DNA of 64,000 nucleotides from Phycisphaeraceae bacterium (GTDB lineage Bacteria > Planctomycetota > Phycisphaerae > Phycisphaerales > UBA1924), in contig JAHBXH010000001.1 in assembly GCA_019636555.1 (NCBI GenBank), forward strand, positions 3,134,928 to 3,198,927, read 5' to 3'. Under the pieces are notes generated by a model, which searched no databases, was not told where the DNA came from, and saw only the letters and a program-made list of their open reading frames with translations. Position numbers and translations under genes: made by a program. Positions 37,433 through 45,747 of the stretch are shown piece after piece. Numbering within the stretch: the first letter of the stretch is position 1; every line of letters starts with the position of its first letter.

Positions 37433-37434
37433 GA

Positions 37435-37546
37435 GTGCCCAGTGCCTAGTGCCTAGTGCCTAGTGCCCAGTGCCCGGTGCCCGGTGCCTGATGCCTGATG
37501 CCTGATGCCTGATGCCCGATGCCAAGTGCCCAGTGCCTAGTGCCTT
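37435..37546. repeat. Sixteen-copy heptamer array (RTGCCYR)
   Basis: Sixteen perfectly phased 7-bp units with consensus RTGCCYR (for example GTGCCTA, GTGCCCG, ATGCCTG). Related ATGCCCG/ATGCCTCG units precede it from about 37366. It ends ten bases before the stop codon of the minus-strand gene at 37556. No spacers occur between units, so it is not CRISPR. Confidence 0.95.
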
Positions 37547-37555
37547 TCTTCTTCC

Positions 37556-38470
37556 TCACGCCGCCTTGAGCTGCTTCACGATGCTCGACAGCTCGATCAC
37601 CTGAAGCGGACACTCCTTCCAGTTGTGTTTCCAGCACACAATCACATCACACCCTTCCGGCTTATGCCCGTGCAACACAAAGTTGCGGCTCTCGTACTCA
37701 AATTCAATCCGCACCCGCCGCCACTTCCCATCCTCACACAGATACCTCGCCTCGCAATCCGGGAATGCCGGCTGCACCGCTTCGATCATCAACCCAAGCT
37801 CCGCCGCAATCATCCCGAACAGCAAGATCACACCGCTCTCGTTCACCGGCGCGGTCCGCAGCCGCCGGAAATCGAGCGGGTCGCCATGCCCAACCGTGCC
37901 GAGCCCCTTCCACCCCTTCTCGCTCCTCCGCCACGCCCCCTTCAAACGAACCGGCTCGAGACGCGATCCCCCAAGCAACACCCCCGTCGACGGCGCCACT
38001 TTCTCGCGCCCCAGCAACTTCGCCGCGACATCCTCTTCCTCGCCCTTCTCTTTCAAAACCTCAACAACGTCATTCCATTCCGCCTTGCCCTTCGCAAACG
38101 AGCAGAACAAGTCCGCCGCTCGCTTCCAACTCCCCAGGCTCTTCTTCAGCAGGTAGGGACTGAACCGACCGAGCTTGTTGTACTCGTCGCGCTTCGGACG
38201 CCGCCCAAGTTTCCGCACCACGCCTCCCCAATCCTCCAGCAATTGCTCATCGCTCAGCGGCTTCTTGTGATACGGCTCAAATCCCGCCGCCTTCAGCGCC
38301 TCGCCCCAGTTCGAGAACGCACGCTGCAACGCGTGCTCCCGAATCCGCGACTGCGCATGAAACTCCACCTTCCGCGGCACGCGCCCCGCTCGCTTCTCCA
38401 TCGCCCGAATCGCCTCGACAATTTCCCGGCGCGTCCGTCTCGTGCGGCGTCCCGCGTCCCGTGTTCGCAT
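37556..38470 (-). CDS. HNH-associated-repeat protein with nuclease-like C-terminus
   Basis: 304 residues. The N-terminal half holds two copies of the helical repeat found next to homing endonucleases: RREIVEAIRAMEKRAGRVP...WGEALKAAGFEP (about 14-66) and LLEDWGGVVRKLGRRPKRDEY...SWKRAADLF (about 75-122). The C-terminal part contains EFEYESRNFVLHGHKPEGCDVIVCWKHNWKECP...VIEL, with the spaced acidic residues and CDVIVCWKH strand expected of a VSR/PD-(D/E)XK-like nuclease. A strong sigma-70 promoter lies upstream (38535-38564). A DNA-binding endonuclease is inferred; no partner methylase is seen. Confidence 0.72.
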   Translation of the reverse strand: MRTRDAGRRTRRTRREIVEAIRAMEKRAGRVPRKVEFHAQSRIREHALQRAFSNWGEALKAAGFEPYHKKPLSDEQLLEDWGGVVRKLGRRPKRDEYNKLGRFSPYLLKKSLGSWKRAADLFCSFAKGKAEWNDVVEVLKEKGEEEDVAAKLLGREKVAPSTGVLLGGSRLEPVRLKGAWRRSEKGWKGLGTVGHGDPLDFRRLRTAPVNESGVILLFGMIAAELGLMIEAVQPAFPDCEARYLCEDGKWRRVRIEFEYESRNFVLHGHKPEGCDVIVCWKHNWKECPLQVIELSSIVKQLKAA

Positions 38471-38534
38471 AGAAGGCCCCCTGTAGAAAAAGAAGAAAAG
38501 ACATAGAAGAGCGAACGACCGCCCACGGGTTCAC

Positions 38535-38564
38535 AGCATACCAAACTTTTACCGTACGTGTCAA
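38535..38564 (-). promoter_or_regulatory. Sigma-70 type promoter for the nuclease-like gene
   Basis: On the minus strand: TTGACA (-35, 38564-38559), an 18-base spacer, TATGCT (-10, 38540-38535). The start codon at 38470 is about 65 bases further on. It is the best promoter match in the window. Confidence 0.65.
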
Positions 38565-38639
38565 TGGTTTTTTGACCGGATTAATGGGCACAACTCATAA
38601 ATTCAGCCCGAATAGGAGTTTAGCGAAGACCGATAGCCC

Positions 38640-39008
38640 ATGAATTCAACGGCAGCAGCGTCGCTTCGCCAAGCCAATCTGCGTGCCGATGGAGAACGGA
38701 GCAGCATCCATTTCGGAGGCTGGCAGTTCTTCACGGAGATTCGAATGAACGGATTCCAGAGCTGGCACGATGGAAAGGGTTTGTGGGTCAGTTGGGAAGG
38801 CCGACCGCCGTTTTGTGTCCAATCGCAAAGCGACGTCGAAGTACTGAGGGAATTCGCTGCTGTTGCCTACACGTGCAAATTCCAGCTTCTCACCGACCGA
38901 GGGCATGTCGAGAAAACCGCCCGACTCCTTCATGTGCTCGACAAATACCAAATCCGCGAATTAGGAGAAAGAGACATCCGAGAATTCCTCTTTCGGCACC
39001 CCCTTTGA
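38640..39008 (+). CDS. Hypothetical protein
   Basis: 122 residues, with no signal peptide or membrane segment. The middle has GFQSWHDGKGLWVSWEGRPPFCVQSQSDVEVLREFAAVAYTCKFQLLTDRG and the end is helical (HVEKTARLLHVLDKYQIRELGERDIREFLFRHPL). I do not recognise the family. It is divergent from the nuclease-like gene and adjoins the REP cluster on its other side. Coding status is supported by length and composition only. Confidence 0.5.
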   Translation: MNSTAAASLRQANLRADGERSSIHFGGWQFFTEIRMNGFQSWHDGKGLWVSWEGRPPFCVQSQSDVEVLREFAAVAYTCKFQLLTDRGHVEKTARLLHVLDKYQIRELGERDIREFLFRHPL

Positions 39009-39096
39009 TCGTGAACCCTTTCCGACGAGAGTCGGCTCGGTTGTTCGCCCCCGGGAGGGAAACAAGGTACAGGAATGTTTTGGAGGGATCCGCCTT

Positions 39097-39145
39097 CCAC
39101 GGGTTCCGCGGCGGTGAAAGCACCGCCGCTCCACCACGTGGCTAC
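39097..39145 (-). repeat. GTAG-headed REP-like palindrome, minus orientation
   Basis: On the minus strand, GTAGCCACGTGG leads a palindrome with GGAGCGGCGG / CCGCCGCGGAACCCGTGG arms. A near-identical direct copy lies at 40116-40164 on the far side of the IS200-like gene. Confidence 0.8.
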
Positions 39146-39300
39146 AAGCCATCGCCCTATGGGGCGAAACGAGCGGGCGCGAGAGCGCTGGCCGCATGCC
39201 CTCGTTCCGTTGGGGCGAAAGGCAAGCGATGCAAGACGACCCTCACGTCGTCAACGCCAATCGGCTCTCTTGAATCCCCGCCCCAACGGGGCGCCAGAAT

Positions 39301-39347
39301 GTAGCGACAGGTGGAGCGAGGTCGTTTCGACTGAGCGCAACCCGTCG
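39301..39347 (+). repeat. GTAG-headed REP-like palindrome
   Basis: GTAG followed by CGACAGGTGGAGCGAGGTCG / ACTGAGCGCAACCCGTCG with TTTCG loop. It is preceded by a CGCCCCAACGGGGCG mini-palindrome. The next copy starts exactly 120 bases later. Confidence 0.88.
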
Positions 39348-39420
39348 AGAAAGTGCAGCCCCGCGCGCAACCGAAAACGAATCGCATTCCTGAATTCCCG
39401 CCCCATCGGGGCGCGGGAAT

Positions 39421-39467
39421 GTAGCGACGGGTGGAGCGAGGTCGTTTCGACCGAGCGCAACCCGTCG
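39421..39467 (+). repeat. GTAG-headed REP-like palindrome
   Basis: Same structure as at 39301 with two substitutions in the arms. A GCCCCGGAGGGGC mini-palindrome follows near 39514. Confidence 0.88.
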
Positions 39468-39561
39468 AAAGGGTGCGCCACAACCCCTTGAGACAATCGC
39501 CCCCACCCGTCTGCCCCGGAGGGGCAGAGGAATCCCCCGGCCCACCCCTCCCCTCCCCTCC

Positions 39562-40014
39562 TCACTCAAACACATACTTCTCATCGAACTCAATCCGGTG
39601 CGCGCGGAGCAGCCGCAGAAGTTCTGACTTGAAGTCTTCGCGCCGGTGATGCTCGTGCTGAATCGCGATGTACTTCTTGACCGCGTCCTCCTGCGACTTG
39701 CTCACCGAAAACACGCCGTATCCCTCCTGCCACGCGAACCGCTCCAGATTCGGAAATGTCTGGTGCACCCAAAGAGACGATCGCGCCTTCACCGTGCGCA
39801 TCAGATTCGAGACCGCACCGTCGGCGCGCCAACGCAGATACATGTGAACGTGATCCTCCACCCCGCCTATGTCGTAGAGCACGCCTTTCTCGGCGCGCAC
39901 GATGCCTCCGATGTACGGATAAAGGCGAGACGCGACGTCGCGCGTGATCCACGGTTCGCGGCACTTCGTCGAAAAAACGATGTGCAAGAGAATCTGTGAA
40001 TACGTGCCGGGCAT
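39562..40014 (-). CDS. IS200-like Y1 transposase, RAYT type
   Basis: 150 residues from the ATG at 40014 (MPGTYSQILLHIVFSTKCRE). The single-strand HUH transposase motif is DHVHMYL near residue 62, and the catalytic Tyr is in AVKKYIAIQHEHHRR near 118. FAWQEGYGVFSVSKSQEDA and the IEFDEKYV end are classic IS200/REP-associated transposase signatures. The length is normal and the frame intact. No conventional IS ends are seen. Instead the gene sits between GTAG-headed palindromes on both sides, as for REP-associated tyrosine transposases that mobilise or propagate REPs. It is likely a domesticated single-copy gene. Confidence 0.88.
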   Translation of the reverse strand: MPGTYSQILLHIVFSTKCREPWITRDVASRLYPYIGGIVRAEKGVLYDIGGVEDHVHMYLRWRADGAVSNLMRTVKARSSLWVHQTFPNLERFAWQEGYGVFSVSKSQEDAVKKYIAIQHEHHRREDFKSELLRLLRAHRIEFDEKYVFE

Positions 40015-40115
40015 GTGGGTCCCTTTGTGTGACTTCTCTCGCCGAGCTGGAACAGATTCCCCCGCCCCGCCGGGGCGGAAACAAGATACAGGAATGTTTC
40101 TGAGGTCTCCGTCTT

Positions 40116-40164
40116 CCACGGGTTCCGCGGCGGTCAGAGCACCGCCGCTCCACCACGTGGCTAC
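40116..40164 (-). repeat. GTAG-headed REP-like palindrome, minus orientation
   Basis: Nearly identical to 39097-39145, in the same orientation, about 100 bases upstream of the transposase start. Confidence 0.82.
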
Positions 40165-40268
40165 AAGCCGTCGCCCCAATGGGGCGATAAGCAGGCAATT
40201 GAATGCGAAGCAAAACCCGCTGAAACGAATCGCATTTCTGAATCCCCGCCCCAGCGGGGCGCGGGAAT

Positions 40269-40322
40269 GTAGCGAGAGGTGAAGCGAAGCCCACCAATAG
40301 GCGGGCGAAGCGTAACCCGTGG
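40269..40322 (+). repeat. GTAG-headed REP-like palindrome (variant arm)
   Basis: GTAG, then CGAGAGGTGAAGCGAAGCCC / GGGCGAAGCGTAACCCGT. The arm is longer and diverged from the 39301 type. It is preceded by CGCCCCAGCGGGGCG. Confidence 0.8.
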
Positions 40323-40417
40323 AAAGTTCGAAGCGAACTCGTCGAGAGCGTTCAGCCGCGCGCGCAACCGAAAACGAATCGCATTTCTGAATCCCCGTCC
40401 CAGCGGGGCGCGGGAAT

Positions 40418-40470
40418 GTAGCCACGGGTGCAGCGAAGCCCGCCGATAGCGGGCGAAGCGCAACCCGTGG
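40418..40470 (+). repeat. GTAG-headed REP-like palindrome (variant arm)
   Basis: GTAG, then CCACGGGTGCAGCGAAGCCCGC / GCGGGCGAAGCGCAACCCGTGG. This is the best-paired copy of the variant type. Confidence 0.85.
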
Positions 40471-40642
40471 ACAGGGTGCGGCGAACCCCTTAAGACGATC
40501 GCCCGTACCCGCCTGCCCCGGAGGGGCAGAGGAATGGCGGAGCATCCGCAAGGCGGATTCCACAAATCTGTGGATCGCGTTTCGGTATCTTCCATCCGTG
40601 TTTTTGTTCGCTGCGATCTGTGCACCGCTCAGAGGGCTTCCC

Positions 40643-41494
40643 ATGAATTCGTTCACGCATCGAGTTTTGTTTGCCGTTGTCCTGATCGCGTGCGTGGTCG
40701 GACGTGTGGGAGGCGCCGAACCGAGTACACCGGAGCCCGGCGTGCCGGCCGAGCAGCCCCAATCCGACGATTCCGATTCAACGACGAACGACGCCAAAGC
40801 GCCCGCAGTGAAAGCACCCCGCGCCCCCGCACCTTCCGCGGCGGTGCTCGCGCTCAAGCGCTGGCACGATGCCGCGCTCTGCAGCAGCTGCAAGGGATCG
40901 GGCAAAGCGACCAAGAAGGTCGTCACCGGCACGCGGACCGTGAAGCCCGACAAAGCCGGATTCCCGATCAAGCAGGACATCATCAAAGAAGTCACCATCG
41001 ACTGCCCCGCCTGCGATGGTCAGCGCCTCACCAAAGACAAACGCATCGTCACCACCGGCAACAAGTTCGCCGAGACGCTCGCGCAGATCGACACCACCGA
41101 CGATCGCTGGCCCGCGGCACACGACGACCTGCTCGAAAAACTCCGCGCACTCGTCACCATCGGCAAAGGCGCCTGGCAAGATCGGCTCAACAAAGCGATC
41201 GGCGCGCTGCTCACGGGAGCCGTCGCCAAGAGCGGCATCCCGATCGTCTTCGCCGGTTTTCTCGAAAAGGATTGGCAAGACAACGACCCCGCGTATCGCG
41301 AGCTTCGTGTGGTGGTTGACAATACCACCGTCTACTTCCAGCAACCGCGACTCGTCGATATCAGTGGTTTGCTGGCGCCGAAGGACAGCCCTCAAGGCAA
41401 TGTTCTCTGCGGCGGCTGGTTGGTCAGGCGCGACGACGGCAGCGGGCAGTTTTCCTCCGTCATCAACAACGGCTTTGTGATGAGCAGCCGGTAG
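40643..41494 (+). CDS. Exported protein with DnaJ-type CxxCxGxG zinc motif
   Basis: 283 residues from the ATG at 40643. Signal peptide: NSFTHRVLFAVVLIACVVGRVGG. A Pro/Ser/Asp-rich linker leads to CSSCKGSGKATKK and, 40 residues later, CPACDGQRL: the paired cysteines of a DnaJ-like zinc ribbon. The C-terminal half is a globular domain with a VVDNTTVYFQQPRL strand. An exported zinc-ribbon protein of unknown function, possibly binding unfolded protein or nucleic acid at the envelope. Its promoter region adjoins the last REP copy. Confidence 0.7.
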   Translation: MNSFTHRVLFAVVLIACVVGRVGGAEPSTPEPGVPAEQPQSDDSDSTTNDAKAPAVKAPRAPAPSAAVLALKRWHDAALCSSCKGSGKATKKVVTGTRTVKPDKAGFPIKQDIIKEVTIDCPACDGQRLTKDKRIVTTGNKFAETLAQIDTTDDRWPAAHDDLLEKLRALVTIGKGAWQDRLNKAIGALLTGAVAKSGIPIVFAGFLEKDWQDNDPAYRELRVVVDNTTVYFQQPRLVDISGLLAPKDSPQGNVLCGGWLVRRDDGSGQFSSVINNGFVMSSR

Positions 41495-41930
41495 CGGCGG
41501 CGAATGCGCGGCACGCCCGAAAAACGTCGATATCCCCGAATGCATCCATCCGGTCAATCAAGCCGCTCCCGTCAACGGCGCACCGATCTCCGTTTCGATG
41601 CGAACCCGCATTTCCGATCCCCGCGTGTGCGCGCGTTCTGCCGCGGCATGTGCCTCGCTCAGCGCGGCTGATGATCACGCCTTCGTCCGCTTGCGTGTGA
41701 ACCACGATCGCAAAGCCGGACCAGTCCGCGACGACGCGGCTGACCTGCAACTTGATCTCGAGCGGATGAACTTGTATCCAGAGCGGATTGATTGAACTTG
41801 GCGTCGCTCGGCCGAGACCGGGAAGCCCGCTCTTCATCACAAAGCAGTTCGCAGCGGGACAAACCGAATACGTTCGTGCCCACAGCGCCACAACGAGACC
41901 AATCGCACCGAGCGCGCCCGCGCTACGCCG
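41495..41930 (-). pseudogene. Degraded coding region, possible membrane-protein remnant
   Basis: A minus-strand frame starting at 41936 reads MHRRSAGALGAIGLVVALWARTYSV, like the N-terminal anchor of small planctomycete membrane proteins, then GLGRATPSSINPLWIQVHPLE. It then loses protein-like character and runs to 41463 across the end of the previous gene. I treat it as a remnant with low certainty. Nothing else is seen in this stretch. Confidence 0.3.
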
Positions 41931-42262
41931 ATGCACCGCCCGCTCCGCACATCAAACCCTGCTGCTCACCCCTTCCGCTCGAATCTCTCAACGCTCCGTC
42001 TTCCGGATCGATCACCGTCCCCGCGGACACAAACCCGTTCTTCCGGAGCACGCCGGACGAAGCCGGGTCGCCGGCGAGAGTGTGGGCACAGAAGCAAGAT
42101 ATTTGGAATTGGTGTGAGGCCGAGGAGATGAGGAGCTGGACGATTTCGGTTGCGATGCCGCGGCGGTGGTGAGACGGGACAACGCTGTAGCCGAGCTCGA
42201 GCATGCCATCGACGGGCGGGCCCTTGAATCCCGCGGTCGCGCAGTAGACGCCGCCGATTTCG
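41931..42262 (-). pseudogene. GNAT acetyltransferase fragment (5'-truncated)
   Basis: Minus-strand reading gives GFKGPPVDGMLELGYSVVPSHHRRGIATEIV, the strand-loop-helix with the R-G-x-A acetyl-CoA motif of GNAT enzymes. AHTLAGDPASSGVLRKNGF, the usual second-half signature, and a plausible C-terminus follow. The N-terminal half is missing. At about 42245-42262 the frame runs into antisense of a dockerin fragment, so two unrelated gene pieces have been joined here. Confidence 0.7.
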
Positions 42263-42411
42263 TTCTGTTCGCGGGCGCGTACGACCTGCTGCTGTGCTCG
42301 GACGTGAACATGGCTCCGGGCTGCCCGTCTGACCTGAACGACGACGGCCAGGTGGACGACGCGGACTTCGTGCTGTTCGCGGGCGCATACGACGCGCTCG
42401 ATTGCCGGTGA
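42243..42411 (+). pseudogene. Orphan GC-type dockerin C-terminus
   Basis: In frame: DAADFVLFAGAYDLLLCS, then CPSDLNDDGQVDDADFVLFAGAYDALDC and a stop. This is the complete second half and part of the first half of the dockerin seen at the ends of four intact proteins here. No signal peptide or upstream domain belongs to it. It lies directly against the truncated GNAT gene. Confidence 0.75.
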
Positions 42412-42681
42412 TCCGCGATTGGCACCTCCAAGTGCCGGAGCAAGAGCGGAAACGGAAACAACGCAGCTTCCCAGGCCTCCCTCCGCGCGCCAGGTTGGCA
42501 TGTTTCAGGAGGCCAGCTTCGGAGAGGCGGGTCACCAAAGTCGAACCGGTCCACTACCCCCGCTCGACATCCGACATTGCACAATCTCCCCTCATTTTCA
42601 CCGGTTTCCCTTGCGCCCTTTCCCCGCTTTCCTCGCCCGGAGTCTGGCGGGCCATGCCGGCCCGCACCTGGAGCCCAAGCG

Positions 42682-43950
42682 ATGAACACCCGCACCACTC
42701 ATTCACACCTCACCCGCCTTGCGTCCGGCCTCTGCTTTGCCGCAGTTGCGCTGCGACCCGCGTTCGGGGGCGGCACGGCGCTGCGGCCCGGCTATCCGAC
42801 TGAATTCCGACCCACTGCTCTCACGGCCGACGGTTCGACAGTCGCCGGCGCCTTGCCCGGCAGCTACAACCCCCCGTTCAGCACGGGACCGGCCGGCCAA
42901 GTCTGGCGCGCCGGAACCGGGTTCTCGCCGATCGGCTATTGGTCGTTTCAACCGTGGCGTCACGCGATCAGCGCCGATGGCAACCGGATTGCGGGACGTG
43001 AGTACGGCTTTCATCGGGACTGGCGCTCGGGCGCGTGCAACTGGATCGTCTCGGAAGGTTCGGGCGTTTACATGCCGAACAGTGAGTCGTACGGTCGCGG
43101 CCTCGCACTGACTCGCGACGGCTCCAAAATGCTTTGGGCGGACAACGATTCCGACTACGGGCTCTTCCTCTGGGACGGCGAAGCCAGCGAAAAGATCAGC
43201 ACCGATACGCCGTGGAACGCCGCGATCTCCGCGAACGGCGAGCGGGCCGCGTACTACTTGTACGCAACCAACCAGTTCCGGCTCTGGACTCGGGCGGATG
43301 GCGTGGAAACGCTGCCGTCGCTGCCGGACATGATTTCCGGCGGCGACGAGGTCGTCTTCAGCGCCGATCGATCGCACGTGTACGCGATGATGCAGATGCC
43401 CGATGGAGCGGCTCTTGTGTCTTGGGACTTGACCGTCCCGCTTGCGGGACGGCACGCGGGCTTACCGGAGACGATCTGCTTCCTGCCGCAGGGCGAGAAT
43501 GCCTATCCCTGGCTCACCATCGCCGGCGTCAGCGCCGACGAACGCACGATCGCGTTTTCCGTCGATTCGCAGTCGTACATCTGGAACGATGAATCCGGAT
43601 TGCAGACCTTCGAGTCGTTCCTTGCCTCGCGGAATATCGAATTCGGCCCGAACAGCGGCATCACCGCCCTCTGCATGAACGCCGACGCGAGCGTGTTCGC
43701 CGGGGTCTCCGACTCGTTCTGGTATCTCGATCTGAACAACGCGCCCAGTTTCTGTGGCGCGGATTTCAATTTCGATCGCCGCGTGGATGACGCAGATTTC
43801 GCGATCTTCGCCGGCGCGTACGACCTGCTCGATTGCACCGATCCGGATATGCCCGCGGCCTGCCCGAACGACATCAACCGCGATGGACTGGTGGATGACG
43901 CGGACTTCGTGCTGTTTGTCACCGCTTACAACACCCTGCTCTGCGATTGA
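42682..43950 (+). CDS. Exported beta-propeller-like protein with GC-type dockerin
   Basis: 422 residues. A signal peptide (about 1-30) is followed by roughly seven repeats of the type ALTADGSTVAG, AISADGNRIAG, LALTRDGSKMLW, AISANGERAAY, VVFSADRSHVYA, GVSADERTIAFS and NADASVFAG, a propeller-like series. The C-terminal ~65 residues are a dockerin: FNFDRRVDDADFAIFAGAYDLLDC and INRDGLVDDADFVLFVTAYNTLLCD, two calcium-type loops bounded by Cys. It probably anchors to a cohesin or matrix outside the cell. A terminator-like hairpin follows. Confidence 0.8.
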   Translation: MNTRTTHSHLTRLASGLCFAAVALRPAFGGGTALRPGYPTEFRPTALTADGSTVAGALPGSYNPPFSTGPAGQVWRAGTGFSPIGYWSFQPWRHAISADGNRIAGREYGFHRDWRSGACNWIVSEGSGVYMPNSESYGRGLALTRDGSKMLWADNDSDYGLFLWDGEASEKISTDTPWNAAISANGERAAYYLYATNQFRLWTRADGVETLPSLPDMISGGDEVVFSADRSHVYAMMQMPDGAALVSWDLTVPLAGRHAGLPETICFLPQGENAYPWLTIAGVSADERTIAFSVDSQSYIWNDESGLQTFESFLASRNIEFGPNSGITALCMNADASVFAGVSDSFWYLDLNNAPSFCGADFNFDRRVDDADFAIFAGAYDLLDCTDPDMPAACPNDINRDGLVDDADFVLFVTAYNTLLCD

Positions 43951-44025
43951 GGGCGGCGGATGGGAATGGATGCCCGCTGCGTAGAGGCCGCCACACCCAG
44001 GTCGTGAACATGCGGCGACTGACGG

Positions 44026-44057
44026 CGGGCGGCGAAGAGCCGCCCGATCCTTTTCTT
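44026..44057 (+). terminator. Rho-independent terminator-like hairpin
   Basis: Stem CGGGCGGC / GCCGCCCG with a GAAGA loop, then ATCCTTTTCTTT, about 75 bases after the dockerin protein stop. Confidence 0.65.
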
Positions 44058-44201
44058 TGAGGGTTGCGGCGAACGTTCGCAGCACCTGTGTACCCCGTGC
44101 CGCGGAGGCCCCATTCCGGCTAACCTTCCCCCCTGTCAGTTTCCCTTCGGGGCGTCCCCGCCCCCACGACCTATCAAGCCAGAACCATTGGAGCATTGAA
44201 C

Positions 44202-45680
44202 ATGCCTTCTTCGATCACGATGTCCGCCGGAAAACTCAACGTCCCCGCGGATCCGATCATCCCGTTCATCGAAGGCGACGGCACCGGACCAGACATCTGG
44301 CGCGCATCGGTGCGCGTGATCGATGCCGCGGTGAACAAGGCCTCCGGCGGCAAGTACAAGATCCACTGGCACGAAGTGCTCGCGGGCGAAAAGGCGTTCA
44401 ACAAAACCGGCAACTGGCTCCCCGATCAGACGATCGAAGACTTCAAGAAGTATCTCGTCGGCATCAAGGGCCCGCTCACAACGCCGATCGGCGGCGGCAT
44501 CCGCTCGCTCAACGTCGCGCTGCGCCAATTGCTCGATCTCTATGTCTGCCTGCGCCCGGTGCGCTGGTTCAAGGGCGTGCCCTCACCAGTCAAGCGCCCG
44601 CAGGACTGTGACATGATCCTCTTCAGAGAAAATACAGAGGACATCTACGCGGGCATCGAGATGGCCGCGGGAACGCCGGAGGCGCAGAAGGTTTTGGATT
44701 TTCTGCAGCAGACGTTCCCGAAGGATTTCGCGAAGGTGCGGTTTGGGACGAAGGCCGCAGGCGATTCGTGGCAAAGCGCGCTGCAGGCGATCGGCGCGCC
44801 GGCGCGCGACAACCCGGTGCAGGTCGGCATCGGGTTCAAACCGGTTTCATATCTGGGGACCGAGCGGCTTGTGCACAGCGCGATCGCGTTCGCGCTCAAA
44901 GAGAAGAAAAAGAGCGTGACCCTTGTTCACAAGGGCAACATCATGAAGTTCACCGAAGGAGCATTCAAGGATTGGGGGTACAAGGTTGCCGTGCAGTTCT
45001 TCCGGGCGCAGGTGGTGACGGAGCGCGAGTCGTGGATTCTCGGCAATCGCGATTCGAGTCCGGGGCTCAGCGCGGAAGCGAATGCGAAGATGATCGACCC
45101 CGGTTATGACATGATGACCGCGGATCAGAAGGCGAAGATCGTGAAGGAAGTCGAGGGCGTGCTCGCGTCGATCGGCGCTTCGCACGGCGACGGCAAGTGG
45201 AAGAAGATGCTGCTCATCAAGGACAGCATCGCGGACATTACGCTCCAGCAAGTGCTGACGCGGCCGAAGGACTTCGACGTCATCGCGTGCATGAATCTGA
45301 ACGGCGACTATTTGTCGGATGCGCTCGCGGCGCAGATCGGCGGCATCGGGATCGCACCGGGCGCGAATATTAACTATGTTTCGGGTCACGCGATCTTCGA
45401 GGCGACGCACGGAACGGCGCCGAAGTATGCGAACCTGGATCAGGTGAACCCGGGCTCGGTGATTCTCTCCGGCGAGATGATGCTGCGGTATATGGGGAGC
45501 GGCGGGGACAAGATCTGGAGCGATGCCGCGGACTTGATCATCAAGGGCATGGACGGCGCGATCAGCGCGAAGACCGTGACGTACGACTTCGAGCGGCTCA
45601 TGAAAGCGGAGGGTGACACCTCGGTTCAGAAAGTGAAATGCTCGGAGTTCGGCGACGCGGTGATCAGGCACATGGGCTGA
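44202..45680 (+). CDS. icd: NADP-dependent isocitrate dehydrogenase
   Basis: 492 residues from the ATG at 44202. Oxidative decarboxylation of isocitrate to 2-oxoglutarate in the TCA cycle. Substrate loop [15 protein letters not shown] carries the Ser that AceK phosphorylates in E. coli. Metal and substrate residues lie in [13 protein letters not shown] and in [13 protein letters not shown]...[17 protein letters not shown]. The cofactor motif [11 protein letters not shown] has the Lys-Tyr pair of NADP-specific bacterial enzymes. It is about 75 residues longer than E. coli Icd because of an insert near residues 285-320. Single-gene unit. Confidence 0.95.
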   Translation: MPSSITMSAGKLNVPADPIIPFIEGDGTGPDIWRASVRVIDAAVNKASGGKYKIHWHEVLAGEKAFNKTGNWLPDQTIEDFKKYLVGIKGPLTTPIGGGIRSLNVALRQLLDLYVCLRPVRWFKGVPSPVKRPQDCDMILFRENTEDIYAGIEMAAGTPEAQKVLDFLQQTFPKDFAKVRFGTKAAGDSWQSALQAIGAPARDNPVQVGIGFKPVSYLGTERLVHSAIAFALKEKKKSVTLVHKGNIMKFTEGAFKDWGYKVAVQFFRAQVVTERESWILGNRDSSPGLSAEANAKMIDPGYDMMTADQKAKIVKEVEGVLASIGASHGDGKWKKMLLIKDSIADITLQQVLTRPKDFDVIACMNLNGDYLSDALAAQIGGIGIAPGANINYVSGHAIFEATHGTAPKYANLDQVNPGSVILSGEMMLRYMGSGGDKIWSDAADLIIKGMDGAISAKTVTYDFERLMKAEGDTSVQKVKCSEFGDAVIRHMG

Positions 45681-45747
45681 GCGGCTGCAGCTCCACCCAG
45701 TGCATTCAGAGGTTTAGGCGCGAAGGACAACGCGAAATGCTGCTGCT

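Noticed and set aside
37435..37546. CRISPR array
   Set aside because: The 7-bp units are contiguous with no spacers, and no cas genes are present.
39157..39593. Small minus-strand open frames with repeated 'VALGRNDLAPPVAT' peptides
   Set aside because: They are translations of the palindromic repeats themselves and recur at every repeat copy.
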